64,000 nt of DNA, taken from contig JAQYEZ010000063.1 in the NCBI GenBank assembly GCA_028723425.1, forward strand, positions 18,833 through 82,832. Direction: 5' to 3'. How positions within the stretch are numbered: the stretch's first letter is position 1; each line of letters begins with the position of its first letter. The DNA comes from Peptoniphilaceae bacterium (GTDB taxonomy: Bacteria > Bacillota > Clostridia > Tissierellales > Peptoniphilaceae). A program made the translations under genes and the position numbers. Below are positions 26,910-36,368 of this stretch, in pieces. A model generated the notes under the pieces. It did no database searches, was not told where the DNA came from, and saw only the letters and a list, made by a program, of their open reading frames with translations.

Positions 26910-26934
26910 AAGCCCTAGATTCTTCTAGGGCCTT
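26910..26934. terminator. Terminator hairpin between convergent genes
   Basis: GCCCTAGA (26912-26919) pairs with TCTAGGGC (26924-26931) around TTCT. The T tract is weak on both strands. It lies between the small polar protein (+) and trhP (-) and probably acts for both. Confidence 0.65.
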
Positions 26935-26957
26935 GTTAATATTGGTTTCTTTCTTAT

Positions 26958-28187
26958 CTAATTTTCTATAACTTTTCTAAGTATATCACCTTTTTCCAAA
27001 GGATAATCAATTTTTATTAAAAGTTTTTCCTTAGCTTTATTTGCAACCTCAACGTCTTCTCCATTTAATTTTTTTATATTATCTATTTTAAATTTTAAGA
27101 AATCTTTTGAATTTCCGAAAATTTCAACTTCATCATTTAAGAAAAATCTATTTCTTTGTTCAATTGTTGCAACTTTATTTTCACTATCATAAGCTAAAAC
27201 TACACCTATAAAATCGTAATTTCTTATATAGGAAGAAGATTCATAAATTTGTCCTTCTGAATCAGGTTTACCATATAAAAAACCTTTAGTAAAGTGTCTG
27301 TGACTTACTTTCTTAATTTCATCTACATATTTATCACTTATTTCTTTGGAGAAATTTCCTTCATAATAGGCATCAATTGCCTGTCTATATGACCTAGTAA
27401 CTGTAGCTACATAAAAGGATGTTTTCATTCTTCCCTCTATTTTAAAGCTGTTTATACCGGCTTCTATTAGCTTATCTATATCTTCTAATAGACATAAATC
27501 TTTAGAGTTCATTATAAATGTGCCATCCTCATCTTCTACAACAGGATAGTATTGACCTGGTCTAGTCTCTTCTTGTAGGGAGTATTTCCACCTACAAGCA
27601 TGAGCACAGTCACCCCTATTTGAATCTCTTCCTGTCATATAGTTACTTAAAAGACATCTACCTGAATAAGAAATACACATGGCACCATGCACAAAGCATT
27701 CTAATTCTAAATCCTTAGGTACGTTTTTCCTAATTTCAATTATTTCATTTAGCGATAATTCTCTAGCCAAAACTATCCTTTTGGCACCCATTTTGTACCA
27801 AAAATTAATAGTAGCTGAGTTAGTAACTGATGCTTGAGTACTAATATGAAGGTCTATATGGCAGTTATCTTTTGCAATCTGAAAAATTCCAGGGTCAGAT
27901 ATAATAAGAGCATCTACTCCTATATCATCAAGCTCTTTTATATATTCTACTATGCCATTAAGATCTTTATCATGGGGAACAATATTCATTGTAACATGAA
28001 CTTTTACATTCCTATCATGTGCATATTTAACTGCTTGTCTCATAGTTTGTGTGTCAAAATTTTTAGCATTTTTTCTTAATCCAAAACTATTTCCAGCCAT
28101 ATATACGGCGTTAGCTCCAAACTTAATAGCTGTTTTTAGCCTTTCCATATCGCCTGCTGGTGCTAATAATTCAACTTTTTTATCCAT
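26958..28187 (-). CDS. trhP: U32 family protein, probable tRNA 5-hydroxyuridine synthesis protein TrhP
   Basis: U32 proteins were first called peptidases; E. coli YegQ and Bacillus YrrN/YrrO (TrhP) are needed to hydroxylate U34 of tRNAs using prephenate-derived chemistry and an iron-sulfur cluster. The 409-aa product starts with ELLAPAGDMERLKTAI, a TIM-barrel opening, and has the U32 signature ELECFVHGAMCISYSGRC followed by further cysteines in GDCAHACRW, the likely cluster ligands. A small C-terminal beta domain follows. It sits one base after trmR, whose product methylates the hydroxyl made by TrhP, which strongly supports the tRNA role. Only one copy is in the window, whereas Bacillus has two. 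Confidence 0.86.
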   Translation of the reverse strand: MDKKVELLAPAGDMERLKTAIKFGANAVYMAGNSFGLRKNAKNFDTQTMRQAVKYAHDRNVKVHVTMNIVPHDKDLNGIVEYIKELDDIGVDALIISDPGIFQIAKDNCHIDLHISTQASVTNSATINFWYKMGAKRIVLARELSLNEIIEIRKNVPKDLELECFVHGAMCISYSGRCLLSNYMTGRDSNRGDCAHACRWKYSLQEETRPGQYYPVVEDEDGTFIMNSKDLCLLEDIDKLIEAGINSFKIEGRMKTSFYVATVTRSYRQAIDAYYEGNFSKEISDKYVDEIKKVSHRHFTKGFLYGKPDSEGQIYESSSYIRNYDFIGVVLAYDSENKVATIEQRNRFFLNDEVEIFGNSKDFLKFKIDNIKKLNGEDVEVANKAKEKLLIKIDYPLEKGDILRKVIEN

Positions 28188-28188
28188 T

Positions 28189-28824
28189 TTAACTCCTTAT
28201 TTCACTTGTAATACTTATACCATCTCCTATTGGAATAATGCTTGTTTGGTATGATTGTAAATTTGTAATATAGGTTAAAAATTTTCTTAATCGTTTGATT
28301 ATTGTCGTCTGTCTTCTTTCATACAAATCATCATTAGAAATTTGTCCCCTAAATAAGACATTATCGCACACTATAATACCATCTTTATTTAATAATTTAT
28401 CCTTGCATATATCAAAATAATCTCTATAATGAGCCTTATTTGCATCAATAAAGACAAAATCAAAGCCTTGATCTATATTATCCAAGGCTTTGATAGCATC
28501 TTCATTTATTATTTCTATATTCTTATGATATTTCTTGAAATTATTAAGTGCAATTTTGTACATTTTTTCTGATTTTTCTATAGTAGTAATCCTACTATTA
28601 GAGTACTTAGAAAAAATTAAAGATGAATATCCCACTGCACTGCCGATTTCTAAAATATTTTTTGGTTTTTTAATTAAAAGCAGTGATTTCAGAAATTCTT
28701 TGGTTTCAAGCTTCATGATAGGTATTTTATTTTCATTAGCGTACTTTTTTATTTCTAAATAGTCCCTATCAAGATAAATATCATTTAGAAATTGTTCTGT
28801 ATGCTCACAATTAATATTAGTCAT
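28189..28824 (-). CDS. trmR: tRNA 5-hydroxyuridine methyltransferase TrmR (YrrM-type O-methyltransferase)
   Basis: A class I SAM-dependent methyltransferase that in Bacillus converts 5-hydroxyuridine-34 to 5-methoxyuridine in tRNA. The 211 aa show the SAM motif ILEIGSAVGYSSL, ITTIEKSE, the catalytic-metal region FDFVFIDANKAHYRDY and VCDNVLFRGQ, all typical of the catechol-O-methyltransferase-like family. The ATG at 28824 is chosen over an in-frame TTG at 28830; both lack a strong Shine-Dalgarno and overlap the rnj 3' end, so coupled translation is likely. It is followed at once by trhP. Confidence 0.87.
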   Translation of the reverse strand: MTNINCEHTEQFLNDIYLDRDYLEIKKYANENKIPIMKLETKEFLKSLLLIKKPKNILEIGSAVGYSSLIFSKYSNSRITTIEKSEKMYKIALNNFKKYHKNIEIINEDAIKALDNIDQGFDFVFIDANKAHYRDYFDICKDKLLNKDGIIVCDNVLFRGQISNDDLYERRQTTIIKRLRKFLTYITNLQSYQTSIIPIGDGISITSEIRS

Positions 28825-30487
28825 TATCAATCTCTGAAATAATTGGTAGGATCATAGGATCTCTGCCTATTTGATTATAAACATATGACTTAAGTGCTTC
28901 TCTGATATGATATTTGATTTGACTTAAAGCATGAATTTCGTTCTTATTGCATTTTTCTAAAGTTCTAATAACAATATCTTTAGAATTTTCTATTAGGTCT
29001 TGATTTTCTTTTACATATACAAAGCCTCTAGAGACTATATCAGGACCTGCTAATAATTCTTGACTATGCTTAGCAAATGTCAAAGAAACAACAATTAAAC
29101 CATCTTCTGAAAGATGCTTTCTGTCTTTTAAAACAATATTTCCTACATCACCAATACCAGATCCATCAACCAGTATATTGCCAGCTTGAACTTTGCCGCT
29201 TATCTTGGCTGATTTTTTGGTAAATTCAAATATATCACCATTGCCACCAACCAAAATATTTTCTTGTGGCATACCCATATCCATTGCAATTTGCTTGTGT
29301 TTATACAACTGTCTTGGCTCACCGTGAGCAGGTATAAAGAATTTTGGTGTAGTTAGTTGGTGCATCAACTTGATTTCTTCTTGGCAAGCATGACCTGAAG
29401 CGTGTACATTTGCCAAGGAATTATATATTACCTTACAACCAATTTTTGTTAGATTATTTATTGTATTATTTATTGCCATTTCGTTACCAGGTATTGGAGA
29501 TGAAGATAAGATTACAGTATCACTTGAATTTAAGCGTACTTGCTTATGATCTCCTTTTGCCATTCTGGTAAGAGCACTCAAAGGCTCTCCTTGAGTACCA
29601 GTAGAAAGGATTACTTGCTCATCTTCAGGAAATTTATTGATATTTTTAATATCAATTAGGGTATTTTTTTTAACCTTTAAATAACCTAATTCACTTGCTA
29701 TTTTTACGTTATTTAACATAGATCTACCTGACAAGGCTACTTTTCTTTTATACCTTTCAGCAGCATAGATTACTTGTTGTACCCTATGAAGATTTGATGC
29801 AAATGTTGCAACAATAATTCTTGAATGTGCTTGACCAAATATTTTGATAAAAGTTTCTCCAACAGTTTTTTCACTCATTGAAAATCCTTCTCTTTCAACA
29901 TTTGTTGAATCTGAAAATAGGCATAAAATACCTTTTTTACCAAGTTGGGCAAGTCTTTGTATATCAGTAGGTTCACCATCAATCGGTGTAAAATCCATTT
30001 TGAAATCCCCTGTAAAAAGTACAGTTCCTACTGGAGATTTTACAGCTATAGAGCATGAATCTGGAATTGAGTGACTAACTCTTATAAATTCACAGGATAA
30101 ATCACCCATCTTAACAGTATTGTTGACATTAACCATCTTTATACTGTTAGGATTTAAACCGTGCTCTTTAAATTTATTTTCTAATAAACCCTTTGTAAGT
30201 TTAGAACAATAAATATTTGTATCTATATTTTTTAAAAAGTAAGGGATTGCACCTATATGGTCCTCGTGACCGTGAGTTACAAAAATTCCCCTTAACTTAT
30301 GTTTGTTTTCTTCAATATAGGTGAAATCTGGGATTACTATATCAACTCCCAACATTTCTTCGTCTGGAAATGTTAAACCGCAATCTATCATAATCATGTC
30401 ATTTTTGTATTCAACGACAGTGCAGTTTTTTCCTATTTCTCCCAGACCACCCATAGGAATAATTCTTAATTTATTTTGTGTTGTCAT
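28817..30487 (-). CDS. rnj: Ribonuclease J
   Basis: A beta-CASP metallo-beta-lactamase with 5'-exonuclease and endonuclease activity, central to RNA decay and rRNA maturation in Gram-positives. The 556-aa product has the zinc motif THGHEDHIGAIP near residue 72, SHSIPDS, FTGDFKMD, the beta-CASP region with SGRSM and SSSPIPGNE, and HASGHACQEE. AAGGAG precedes the ATG. It overlaps the fur 3' end by 17 bases and the trmR start by 8. Only one RNase J is in this window; with RNase Y at 14.6 kb the cell has the typical Firmicute decay set. Confidence 0.96.
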   Translation of the reverse strand: MTTQNKLRIIPMGGLGEIGKNCTVVEYKNDMIMIDCGLTFPDEEMLGVDIVIPDFTYIEENKHKLRGIFVTHGHEDHIGAIPYFLKNIDTNIYCSKLTKGLLENKFKEHGLNPNSIKMVNVNNTVKMGDLSCEFIRVSHSIPDSCSIAVKSPVGTVLFTGDFKMDFTPIDGEPTDIQRLAQLGKKGILCLFSDSTNVEREGFSMSEKTVGETFIKIFGQAHSRIIVATFASNLHRVQQVIYAAERYKRKVALSGRSMLNNVKIASELGYLKVKKNTLIDIKNINKFPEDEQVILSTGTQGEPLSALTRMAKGDHKQVRLNSSDTVILSSSPIPGNEMAINNTINNLTKIGCKVIYNSLANVHASGHACQEEIKLMHQLTTPKFFIPAHGEPRQLYKHKQIAMDMGMPQENILVGGNGDIFEFTKKSAKISGKVQAGNILVDGSGIGDVGNIVLKDRKHLSEDGLIVVSLTFAKHSQELLAGPDIVSRGFVYVKENQDLIENSKDIVIRTLEKCNKNEIHALSQIKYHIREALKSYVYNQIGRDPMILPIISEIDND

Positions 30488-30929
30488 CTTTACTCCTTAA
30501 TTCTTTTCTACAGTCGGAGCAAATGCCATAGATTCTTAATGAATAATAATCTAAATCAAATCCATATCGATCCATAACCAATTTTTTTAAATCATCATTA
30601 GATAATATTTCATCTTCTACAATTTTACCGCAATTTGTACAAATTAAATGATCATGATGTGCATTATTGTCGGTAATTAGTTCATAAGTATTAACTGAAT
30701 CAGTAAATTCTTGTTTATTAACTATACCTAATTCTTCAAAGATATTTAATGTTCTATAAACAGTTGCAATTCCCACTTGTTTATTTTTTTGATGAACTAT
30801 TGAAAATAACTCTTCTGGTGTTAAATGTTTTGATTTTGATTCATTTAATACATTAAATATTATTTCTCTTTGTTTAGTAAACTTATGATTATTCTTTTCG
30901 AATATCTTTTTTAGTTGTTCTACATCCAT
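30471..30929 (-). CDS. Fur family transcriptional regulator
   Basis: A metal-dependent repressor of the Fur/PerR/Zur family. The 152 aa have a winged-helix domain with HKFTKQREIIFNVL and GIATVYRTLNIFEELG (recognition helix), then the dimerisation domain with AHHDHLICTNCGKIVE and CSDCRKE. The two CxxC pairs would hold the structural zinc. I cannot decide between iron, peroxide and zinc sensing. The frame opens further upstream, but MDVEQLKKIF at 30929 gives the usual length and follows an AAAGAGAG site. It overlaps the DUF1292 gene by 41 bases, unusually deep, so the two are translationally linked. Confidence 0.88.
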   Translation of the reverse strand: MDVEQLKKIFEKNNHKFTKQREIIFNVLNESKSKHLTPEELFSIVHQKNKQVGIATVYRTLNIFEELGIVNKQEFTDSVNTYELITDNNAHHDHLICTNCGKIVEDEILSNDDLKKLVMDRYGFDLDYYSLRIYGICSDCRKELRSKDDNTK

Positions 30930-31161
30930 TTTGCTCTCTTTCCATCTTTTCATAAATGTCAGCAATCTCTTTTAATTCTTCTTGATTGTCTATTGATTTA
31001 AAAATTATTTCTCCCTTATTTTTAATCATCTCAAAGATAACAATAAAATCATCGTTTAAGGGCTCAAGAGCCGCATAATCCTTGTCATCTACACCAAAAG
31101 TAGAAACAATCTTAAAACAAACTTCCTGATTGTTTTCATCATATAATATAATTTTATCCAT
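30889..31161 (-). CDS. DUF1292 protein (YrzB-like)
   Basis: A 90-aa acidic protein with the DUF1292 pattern: an opening strand IILYDENNQEVCFKIV, then YAALEPLNDDFIVIFEM and a Glu-rich helical end. The family has no settled function, but in Firmicutes it sits directly behind reoM and ruvX, as here. It overlaps ruvX by 8 bases and its last 41 bases overlap fur in another frame. The C-terminal part, after EKMEREQ, is in that overlap and is probably variable. Confidence 0.85.
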   Translation of the reverse strand: MDKIILYDENNQEVCFKIVSTFGVDDKDYAALEPLNDDFIVIFEMIKNKGEIIFKSIDNQEELKEIADIYEKMEREQNGCRTTKKDIRKE

Positions 31162-31573
31162 TACTTCTCCTATCTAAATAGGTTTGTAAGATAAATGATG
31201 CTGCGATTTTATCTATATACTTCTTTCTATTTTCACGTCTTACATTCATATCAATAAGAACCCTTTCTGATTGCAGAGTTGTCATTCTTTCATCTTGATA
31301 AATAATTTCAATGTCAGTACGTTTTTTTAAAAGATCCACAAAACTTATAACTTTCATAGATTGAGGACCAATAGTATTATTCATATTTTTTGGAAGACCT
31401 ACCACAATAGTAGATACTTCTTGTTGTTTAATAATCTCTAAAAGTCGATCTATATCTTTACTTGCTTTACTTCTTCTAATTGTTTCTAGTGGTTGGGCAC
31501 TTATAAATAAGGGGTCACTTAATGCAACCCCTATTGTTTTATCCCCAACATCTAAGCCCATTATTCTATTCAT
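31154..31573 (-). CDS. ruvX: Putative pre-16S rRNA nuclease / Holliday junction resolvase-like RuvX (YqgF)
   Basis: A 139-aa RNase H-fold nuclease of the YqgF family; proposed roles are trimming of the 16S rRNA 5' end and junction resolution. [17 protein letters not shown] gives the first catalytic Asp, [14 protein letters not shown] follows, and YQDERMTT gives the conserved DER-T segment. It overlaps reoM by 8 bases and DUF1292 by 8 bases. The gene order alaS-reoM-ruvX-DUF1292 is highly conserved in Firmicutes. Confidence 0.93.
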   Translation of the reverse strand: MNRIMGLDVGDKTIGVALSDPLFISAQPLETIRRSKASKDIDRLLEIIKQQEVSTIVVGLPKNMNNTIGPQSMKVISFVDLLKKRTDIEIIYQDERMTTLQSERVLIDMNVRRENRKKYIDKIAASFILQTYLDRRSNG

Positions 31574-31823
31574 TTATATAATATCTTATTAACTCTTCGA
31601 TTATAGTATCTCTATCGACTTGTCTTATCAATTTTCTAGCATCATTATGACCTGTAATGTAGGTTGGATCACCGCTCATTAGGTAGCCAACTAATTGATT
31701 GGCAGGTTTATATCCTTTTTCTTCTAGAGCTTTATAAACAGCAGTTAATATCTCTCTTATATTTTTTTCTTCTTCTTCTTGTGGATTAAATAACATTGTT
31801 TCATTGAAATTATTGTTTGACAT
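31566..31823 (-). CDS. reoM: IreB/ReoM family regulatory phosphoprotein
   Basis: An 85-aa member of the DUF965 family. In enterococci IreB and in Listeria ReoM are targets of a PASTA Ser/Thr kinase; ReoM controls ClpCP degradation of MurA and thereby peptidoglycan synthesis. The N-terminus includes ETMLFN, with the Thr placed like the phosphorylated residue, and the conserved body has [18 protein letters not shown] and [20 protein letters not shown] precedes the ATG; alaS ends 3 bases upstream. Confidence 0.93.
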   Translation of the reverse strand: MSNNNFNETMLFNPQEEEEKNIREILTAVYKALEEKGYKPANQLVGYLMSGDPTYITGHNDARKLIRQVDRDTIIEELIRYYINE

Positions 31824-31825
31824 AG

Positions 31826-34444
31826 CTACTCCTTTATTATTTCAATAGCTTTTTCTAAAGCTAAATCAACCTTACTTATATCACTAGCTCCAGCTTGAGC
31901 AAAGTTTTTTCTTCCTCCGCCGTTACCACCAGCTATTTGTGCAACTTCTCTAACAATCTTTCCTGCATTATATTTATTAGTTAAGGAATCAGAAACAGAC
32001 ACTGTAAATATTAGTTTTCCATCTTTTACATTTGCAAATACTATAACTATTTTATCATATATATTTTTAATCCTATTTTCAAAATCTCTTAAGGTATCCA
32101 TATCTTCATTGTCAAATTTATAAACAAGAAGATTAATATCGTTTAGAGTTTGAATAGATTCTTTAACAGATGCAAAAATATCCTTATTGCTAGATGATTT
32201 TAGTCTCTTAATTTCTTCTTTTTGCTTACTTATTTCTTCTTGAAGTGAATTAATTCTTGCCTCAATAGAATTTGAGTTTGTTCCTAGGTTTTGTGCAATC
32301 TTATTTATTGTGTCTATTTTCTCATTAAGATACTTATAAACTTCTTTACCAGTTATAGCCTCTATTCTTCTAACACCACTAGCTGCAGAACTTTCTTGTA
32401 TTATTTTAAACATTAGAATTTCTGACGAGTTATCTACATGGCAACCACCGCAAAGTTCTTTAGAATAATCTCCTATACTTACAACTCTAACTTGATCCTT
32501 ATATTTATCTTCGAAAAGTCCTATAGCGCCAATCTTTTCTGAATCTTTATATGCCATTATTTCTTTCTTTACAGAAAGTTCTTCTCTAATTTTTTGGTTA
32601 ACCAAGTCTTCAATCTTTTTTATCTCTTCTTTGCTTAATGCTTTACTATGAGTAAAATCAAATCTTAACTTATGAGGATCTACCAAAGAGCCAGCTTGAT
32701 GGACATGATCTCCTAAAACATCTCTTAGAGCTTGATCTAATAAATGTGTTGCTGAGTGGTTTCTTGTTATGTCGAGTCTTCTTTGACGATTTACTTCTAA
32801 AGTTATTTCACTTTTTTCAAGCTCGCCAGAAATAATTTCAACATAGTGGAAGAAAACATCATTTTTCTTTTGAACATCATATATATATCCCTTAACTCTA
32901 TCATTATAGAAATATCCGGTATCTGCAACTTGTCCACCAGATTCGGCATAGAATGTGGTCCTATCAGTTATTATTATACCCTTATTTCCTTCAGATATCG
33001 AAGAAACTATTTTTTCATCAGAATAGATTGCTAATATATTAGCTTTTGTTTGAAGGAAATCATAACCAATAAATTGAGTCTTATCAAAATCATCCGTATT
33101 GATATTATCCAAAGACCATCCTGAATCAGCCTTTCTAGCATTCCTGGCAAGATTTCTTTGCTCTTCCATTGAATCATTAAATACTTTTTCATCAACACTA
33201 AAACCTTCTTCTGCAAGAATTTCTTTGGTTAAATCAAGTGGAAATCCATAAGTATCATATAATTTAAAAGCCTCTTTTCCACTTAAAACTGTTTGTTTAT
33301 TTGCTTTCATTTGGTCCAAAAATGAATTTAATATATCTAAACCTTGATCTATAGTTTTTTGGAATTTTTCTTCTTCTTCAGAAATTACTTGGTAAATTGT
33401 TTCTTGATTACTTAAAAGTTCGCTATATTCATCTTTATAAGCTTCTATTACTTTCTTTACAACTAAGCTTAAAAAGTTACCTTCTATTCCTAATAATTTG
33501 CCATGTCTTGCAGCTCTTCTGATTAATCTTCTTAAAACATAACCTCGTTTTTCATTAGAAGGTAAGATACCATCTGAGGCCATAAAAGTCATAGCCTTTG
33601 CATGATCTGCGATTACTCTGATTGATATATCATCTTTTTTATTAGCCTTATATTTTTTCTTTGATAATTTTTCAATTTCAGTAATAATGTCTGCTGTTAC
33701 ATCAACTTCAAAAATATTATCTTTATCTTGTAAGACCATGGCTATTCTTTCAAGTCCCATACCAGTGTCTATATTAGGATGAGCCAAAGGTATATAATTA
33801 CCTGCTTCATCTTTATTAAATTGAGTAAATACCAAGTTCCAAACTTCCATAAATCTATCAGAATTATCATTACCTGGTTTATTGTCATTTTCGTCAACAG
33901 CTCTTTTAACTCCTCTGTCAACAAAAATTTCTGAGCATGGTCCACAAGGACCTACTTCTAATTCCCAAAAGTTATCTTCTTTTCCAAATCTTAAAATTCT
34001 TTCAGGATTAATACCAATTTCATTTTTCCAAATATTATAGGCTTCATCATCATCTTGGTATACTGTAACCCAAATCAAATCCTTATCTATATCAAGTCTT
34101 TGAGTCAAAAATTCATAAGCCCAGCTTATAGCTTCTTTTTTGAAATAATCTCCAAAAGAGAAGTTGCCTAACATTTCAAAGTAAGTACCGTGTCTTTCTG
34201 TTATACCTACTCTTTCTATATCACCTGTTCTAATACATCTTTGTGATGATGTGGCCCTGTTATTTTTCATTTTTTCTTCGCCAGTAAAATATCTTTTTAG
34301 CGGAGCCATACCAGCATTTATCAATAATAAAGAGTTATCGTTTTTAGGAACTAAAGAAAAAGATTTTAACACAGTGTGATTTTTCTCTTTTCCAAAAAAA
34401 TCCAAAAACTCCCTTCTAAGTTCATTCATACCTAAATTTTTCAT
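31826..34444 (-). CDS. alaS: Alanyl-tRNA synthetase
   Basis: It charges tRNA-Ala and edits mischarged Ser and Gly. The 872 aa are typical: class II catalytic core with [11 protein letters not shown] and NAGMAPLK, tRNA-recognition helices, an editing domain with zinc-site residues in [13 protein letters not shown] and CGGCHVDN, and a C-terminal domain ending [20 protein letters not shown] precedes the ATG. It sits 16 bases after the Rrf2 regulator gene and 2 bases before reoM, with no room for a T-box leader, so it depends on upstream transcription. Confidence 0.97.
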   Translation of the reverse strand: MKNLGMNELRREFLDFFGKEKNHTVLKSFSLVPKNDNSLLLINAGMAPLKRYFTGEEKMKNNRATSSQRCIRTGDIERVGITERHGTYFEMLGNFSFGDYFKKEAISWAYEFLTQRLDIDKDLIWVTVYQDDDEAYNIWKNEIGINPERILRFGKEDNFWELEVGPCGPCSEIFVDRGVKRAVDENDNKPGNDNSDRFMEVWNLVFTQFNKDEAGNYIPLAHPNIDTGMGLERIAMVLQDKDNIFEVDVTADIITEIEKLSKKKYKANKKDDISIRVIADHAKAMTFMASDGILPSNEKRGYVLRRLIRRAARHGKLLGIEGNFLSLVVKKVIEAYKDEYSELLSNQETIYQVISEEEEKFQKTIDQGLDILNSFLDQMKANKQTVLSGKEAFKLYDTYGFPLDLTKEILAEEGFSVDEKVFNDSMEEQRNLARNARKADSGWSLDNINTDDFDKTQFIGYDFLQTKANILAIYSDEKIVSSISEGNKGIIITDRTTFYAESGGQVADTGYFYNDRVKGYIYDVQKKNDVFFHYVEIISGELEKSEITLEVNRQRRLDITRNHSATHLLDQALRDVLGDHVHQAGSLVDPHKLRFDFTHSKALSKEEIKKIEDLVNQKIREELSVKKEIMAYKDSEKIGAIGLFEDKYKDQVRVVSIGDYSKELCGGCHVDNSSEILMFKIIQESSAASGVRRIEAITGKEVYKYLNEKIDTINKIAQNLGTNSNSIEARINSLQEEISKQKEEIKRLKSSSNKDIFASVKESIQTLNDINLLVYKFDNEDMDTLRDFENRIKNIYDKIVIVFANVKDGKLIFTVSVSDSLTNKYNAGKIVREVAQIAGGNGGGRKNFAQAGASDISKVDLALEKAIEIIKE

Positions 34445-34460
34445 AAATTTCTCCTTATAT

Positions 34461-34865
34461 TTAAATATTGTTATTTATCATATCTCTTATACTAATAGAG
34501 TCTACGGCTTTATTGATAGCATTATCGATTTTAGCAAAAACTAAATATGCTTCACAATCTTTTATAGCATGGCAATTTCCATTTGAGACGCATTCACTTG
34601 AAGTTATTTCTCCTTCAAGTACTCTTAATACTTCTCCAACAGAAATATCATCTAAATTTCTGCTTAATTTGTATCCACCCTTGGCACCTCTTGCAGATAT
34701 TACAAGGTTACTATTTTTTAGTAATCTTATTAATTGTTCAAGATAATTCTCTGGTAAATTTAATTTATCAGAAATTTCAGATACAGATATGTAGCCTTTG
34801 TCCTGATTTTCTGCAAGATAGTGAACTGCTCTTAAGCCATATCTTCCTCTTGTTGATAATTTCAT
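34461..34865 (-). CDS. Rrf2 family regulator with IscR-type iron-sulfur cysteines
   Basis: A 134-aa winged-helix repressor. It begins MKLSTRGRYGLRAVHYLAE, and LPENYLEQLIRLLK and ISARGAKGGYKL form the DNA-reading part. Cysteines at residues 92, 98 and 104 (C-x5-C-x5-C) have the same numbers and spacing as the [2Fe-2S] ligands of E. coli IscR; the fourth IscR ligand, His107, is Tyr here. CymR-type Rrf2 proteins lack this triad. I take the ATG at 34865, which has GAGG 5 bases upstream; a TTG at 34877 would overlap comEA. It could regulate sulfur genes such as nifS-thiI or cysK-cysE, but that is inference. Confidence 0.88.
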   Translation of the reverse strand: MKLSTRGRYGLRAVHYLAENQDKGYISVSEISDKLNLPENYLEQLIRLLKNSNLVISARGAKGGYKLSRNLDDISVGEVLRVLEGEITSSECVSNGNCHAIKDCEAYLVFAKIDNAINKAVDSISIRDMINNNI

Positions 34866-34873
34866 ATAAGACC

Positions 34874-35470
34874 TCAATCAGTTATTATTAATTCTTTCAT
34901 CTGTTCATAATATTTATCGCCAATTCCAGTCACATTTTTTATATCTTCAATCTTTTCAAATCTATTATTTTCTCTATATTCTATTATGGAATCAGCTCTT
35001 TTTTCGCCAATATTTGGTAAGCTCATCAGTTCTTCTTTGCTTGCTGTATTAATATTTATCTTTGTATTATCTTTTGGAGCCACTACAGTATTTTGGTCAA
35101 TATTTGTTTCTTTATCATTAATATTTGGTATTATTATTCTCATTTGATCTTCAAGAACCATAGATAAGTTTATACTATCGATGTTGGCATTTTGAGTTAA
35201 TCCACCTGCCATATTGACTAAATCTTCTAACCTATCCCCATCCTTGATCTCATAAACACCAGCTTTATTAACTTCGCCTGAGATATGTACTTTTTTTACT
35301 TTTTTGACCTTTGTATTTTCTGTAGATTCTTCTTCCAAAAGATTTTCTACTTGATTATTGTTTTTTTCTATAAGAACCTGATCATTTTTATTATTAAAAG
35401 TTTTAGCAATCAATATAACTATGACAATAATCATAGCAATAATAATCTTATCTTTTTTATCAGTTTTCAT
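34874..35470 (-). CDS. comEA: ComEA family DNA-binding protein
   Basis: ComEA is the membrane-anchored double-stranded DNA receptor for natural transformation. The 198-aa product has a short cytoplasmic tail, one membrane helix at about residues 9-26, a Glu/Asn-rich spacer, an SLBB domain (VHISGEVNKAGVYEIKDGDRL), a second spacer, and the helix-hairpin-helix end KININTASKEELMSLPNIGEKRADSIIEYR-type region (from about residue 140). The start is uncertain: ATG at 35470 or TTG at 35482, both with weak sites. comEB and comEC do not follow; the Rrf2 gene does. Position after rsfS matches the Bacillus yqeK-rsfS-comE order. Confidence 0.88.
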   Translation of the reverse strand: MKTDKKDKIIIAMIIVIVILIAKTFNNKNDQVLIEKNNNQVENLLEEESTENTKVKKVKKVHISGEVNKAGVYEIKDGDRLEDLVNMAGGLTQNANIDSINLSMVLEDQMRIIIPNINDKETNIDQNTVVAPKDNTKININTASKEELMSLPNIGEKRADSIIEYRENNRFEKIEDIKNVTGIGDKYYEQMKELIITD

Positions 35471-35503
35471 CTTTTTACTCAAAAATTTTAAGATTTTATG
35501 GGA

Positions 35504-35815
35504 CTATTCATCCCATAAATCTTCTATATCATAAAATTCTCTTTGTTTTTGTGTGAAAATGTGAACGATGACATCTTCACAATCAAGCAAAATCCAGTTA
35601 CCTTCTCTCAAACCTTCAACAGCTTTTATTTTGTAACCTTCTTTAGATAAATCATTTTCAATATAATCACATAAGGCTTTATTTTGATTTATAGAGTTTC
35701 CACTTGCTATTACAAAATAATCAGCAACTGAACTCTTTTTGCCAATATCAATTACTTTTATGTCTTCTGCTTGTTTACTATCGAGAGTTTTTAAAATAAT
35801 ATCTAATTTATTCAT
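35504..35815 (-). CDS. rsfS: Ribosome silencing factor RsfS (Iojap family)
   Basis: RsfS binds L14 and blocks joining of ribosomal subunits during slow growth. The 103-aa product has the family sequence KKSSVADYFVIASGNS, IKAVEGLREGNWILLDCEDVIVHIF and ends near EDLWDE, a common C-terminal signature. It overlaps yqeK by 8 bases and lies 34 bases before comEA. Confidence 0.95.
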   Translation of the reverse strand: MNKLDIILKTLDSKQAEDIKVIDIGKKSSVADYFVIASGNSINQNKALCDYIENDLSKEGYKIKAVEGLREGNWILLDCEDVIVHIFTQKQREFYDIEDLWDE

Positions 35816-36368
35816 CTTTCTCCTTTATTAAATAGTTTCTTGCATCAATAGTTAGCCTACAAATTTCAATATTCCTATCTATAAGCGACTTTATTGTTGC
35901 ATTCAAACTAAATAAAACCGCTTGGTCCAAATTTTTATGTGCAAGTTCTCTAAGCTTTATTACTCCTGGATAAGATCTATTAGGCTCTATAGAATCAGCT
36001 AAAAAAATAATTTTATCAAGTTTTGTCATTTTTGGCCTAGCTGTTGTATGAAATCTAATAGCATCCAAAACTTCCTCATCTTCTATACTATACTCTTGTT
36101 TTGCAACAATAGAACCTAAAAATGCGTGTAAAACGAATTTATTATTTATGATATCTTTAGAAAAATCTATCTTATCTTTATATTTATCTAAATAGTATTT
36201 TTCATTATACTTAGCACAGTCATGTAATAAGCTTGCTTCTCTAATCTTTTCTTCATCTATTTTATCGTTTATTTCAAGAGCTGTTTGATAAACTCTAAGG
36301 GAATGATTAAATCTTTTATCCCCAATTTTTTCTCTTAACCTATCTTCATATTTTGTTAAATCAAACAT
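35808..36368 (-). CDS. yqeK: HD domain hydrolase YqeK (bis(5'-nucleosyl)-tetraphosphatase, symmetrical)
   Basis: YqeK proteins degrade Ap4A to ADP with iron-type metal centres. The 186 aa carry KRFNHSLRVYQTAL-type first His, the HD pair in ASLLHDCAKYNEK, HAFLGSIVA and IIFLADSIEPNR with the last Asp. The ATG at 36368 (MFDLTKYEDRL) has AGAGG 5 bases upstream and overlaps the nadD end by 8 bases; an upstream ATG at 36383 without a site would add five residues. The neighbours nadD and rsfS are conserved. Confidence 0.9.
   Translation of the reverse strand: MFDLTKYEDRLREKIGDKRFNHSLRVYQTALEINDKIDEEKIREASLLHDCAKYNEKYYLDKYKDKIDFSKDIINNKFVLHAFLGSIVAKQEYSIEDEEVLDAIRFHTTARPKMTKLDKIIFLADSIEPNRSYPGVIKLRELAHKNLDQAVLFSLNATIKSLIDRNIEICRLTIDARNYLIKEKDE

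Noticed and set aside
34445..34460. T-box or other leader before alaS
   Set aside because: Only 16 bases separate alaS from the regulator gene upstream, too little for any riboswitch.
34583..34891. 102-aa plus-strand reading frame opposite the Rrf2 gene
   Set aside because: Antisense shadow of a clear regulator gene with hydrophobic low-complexity sequence and no start signals.
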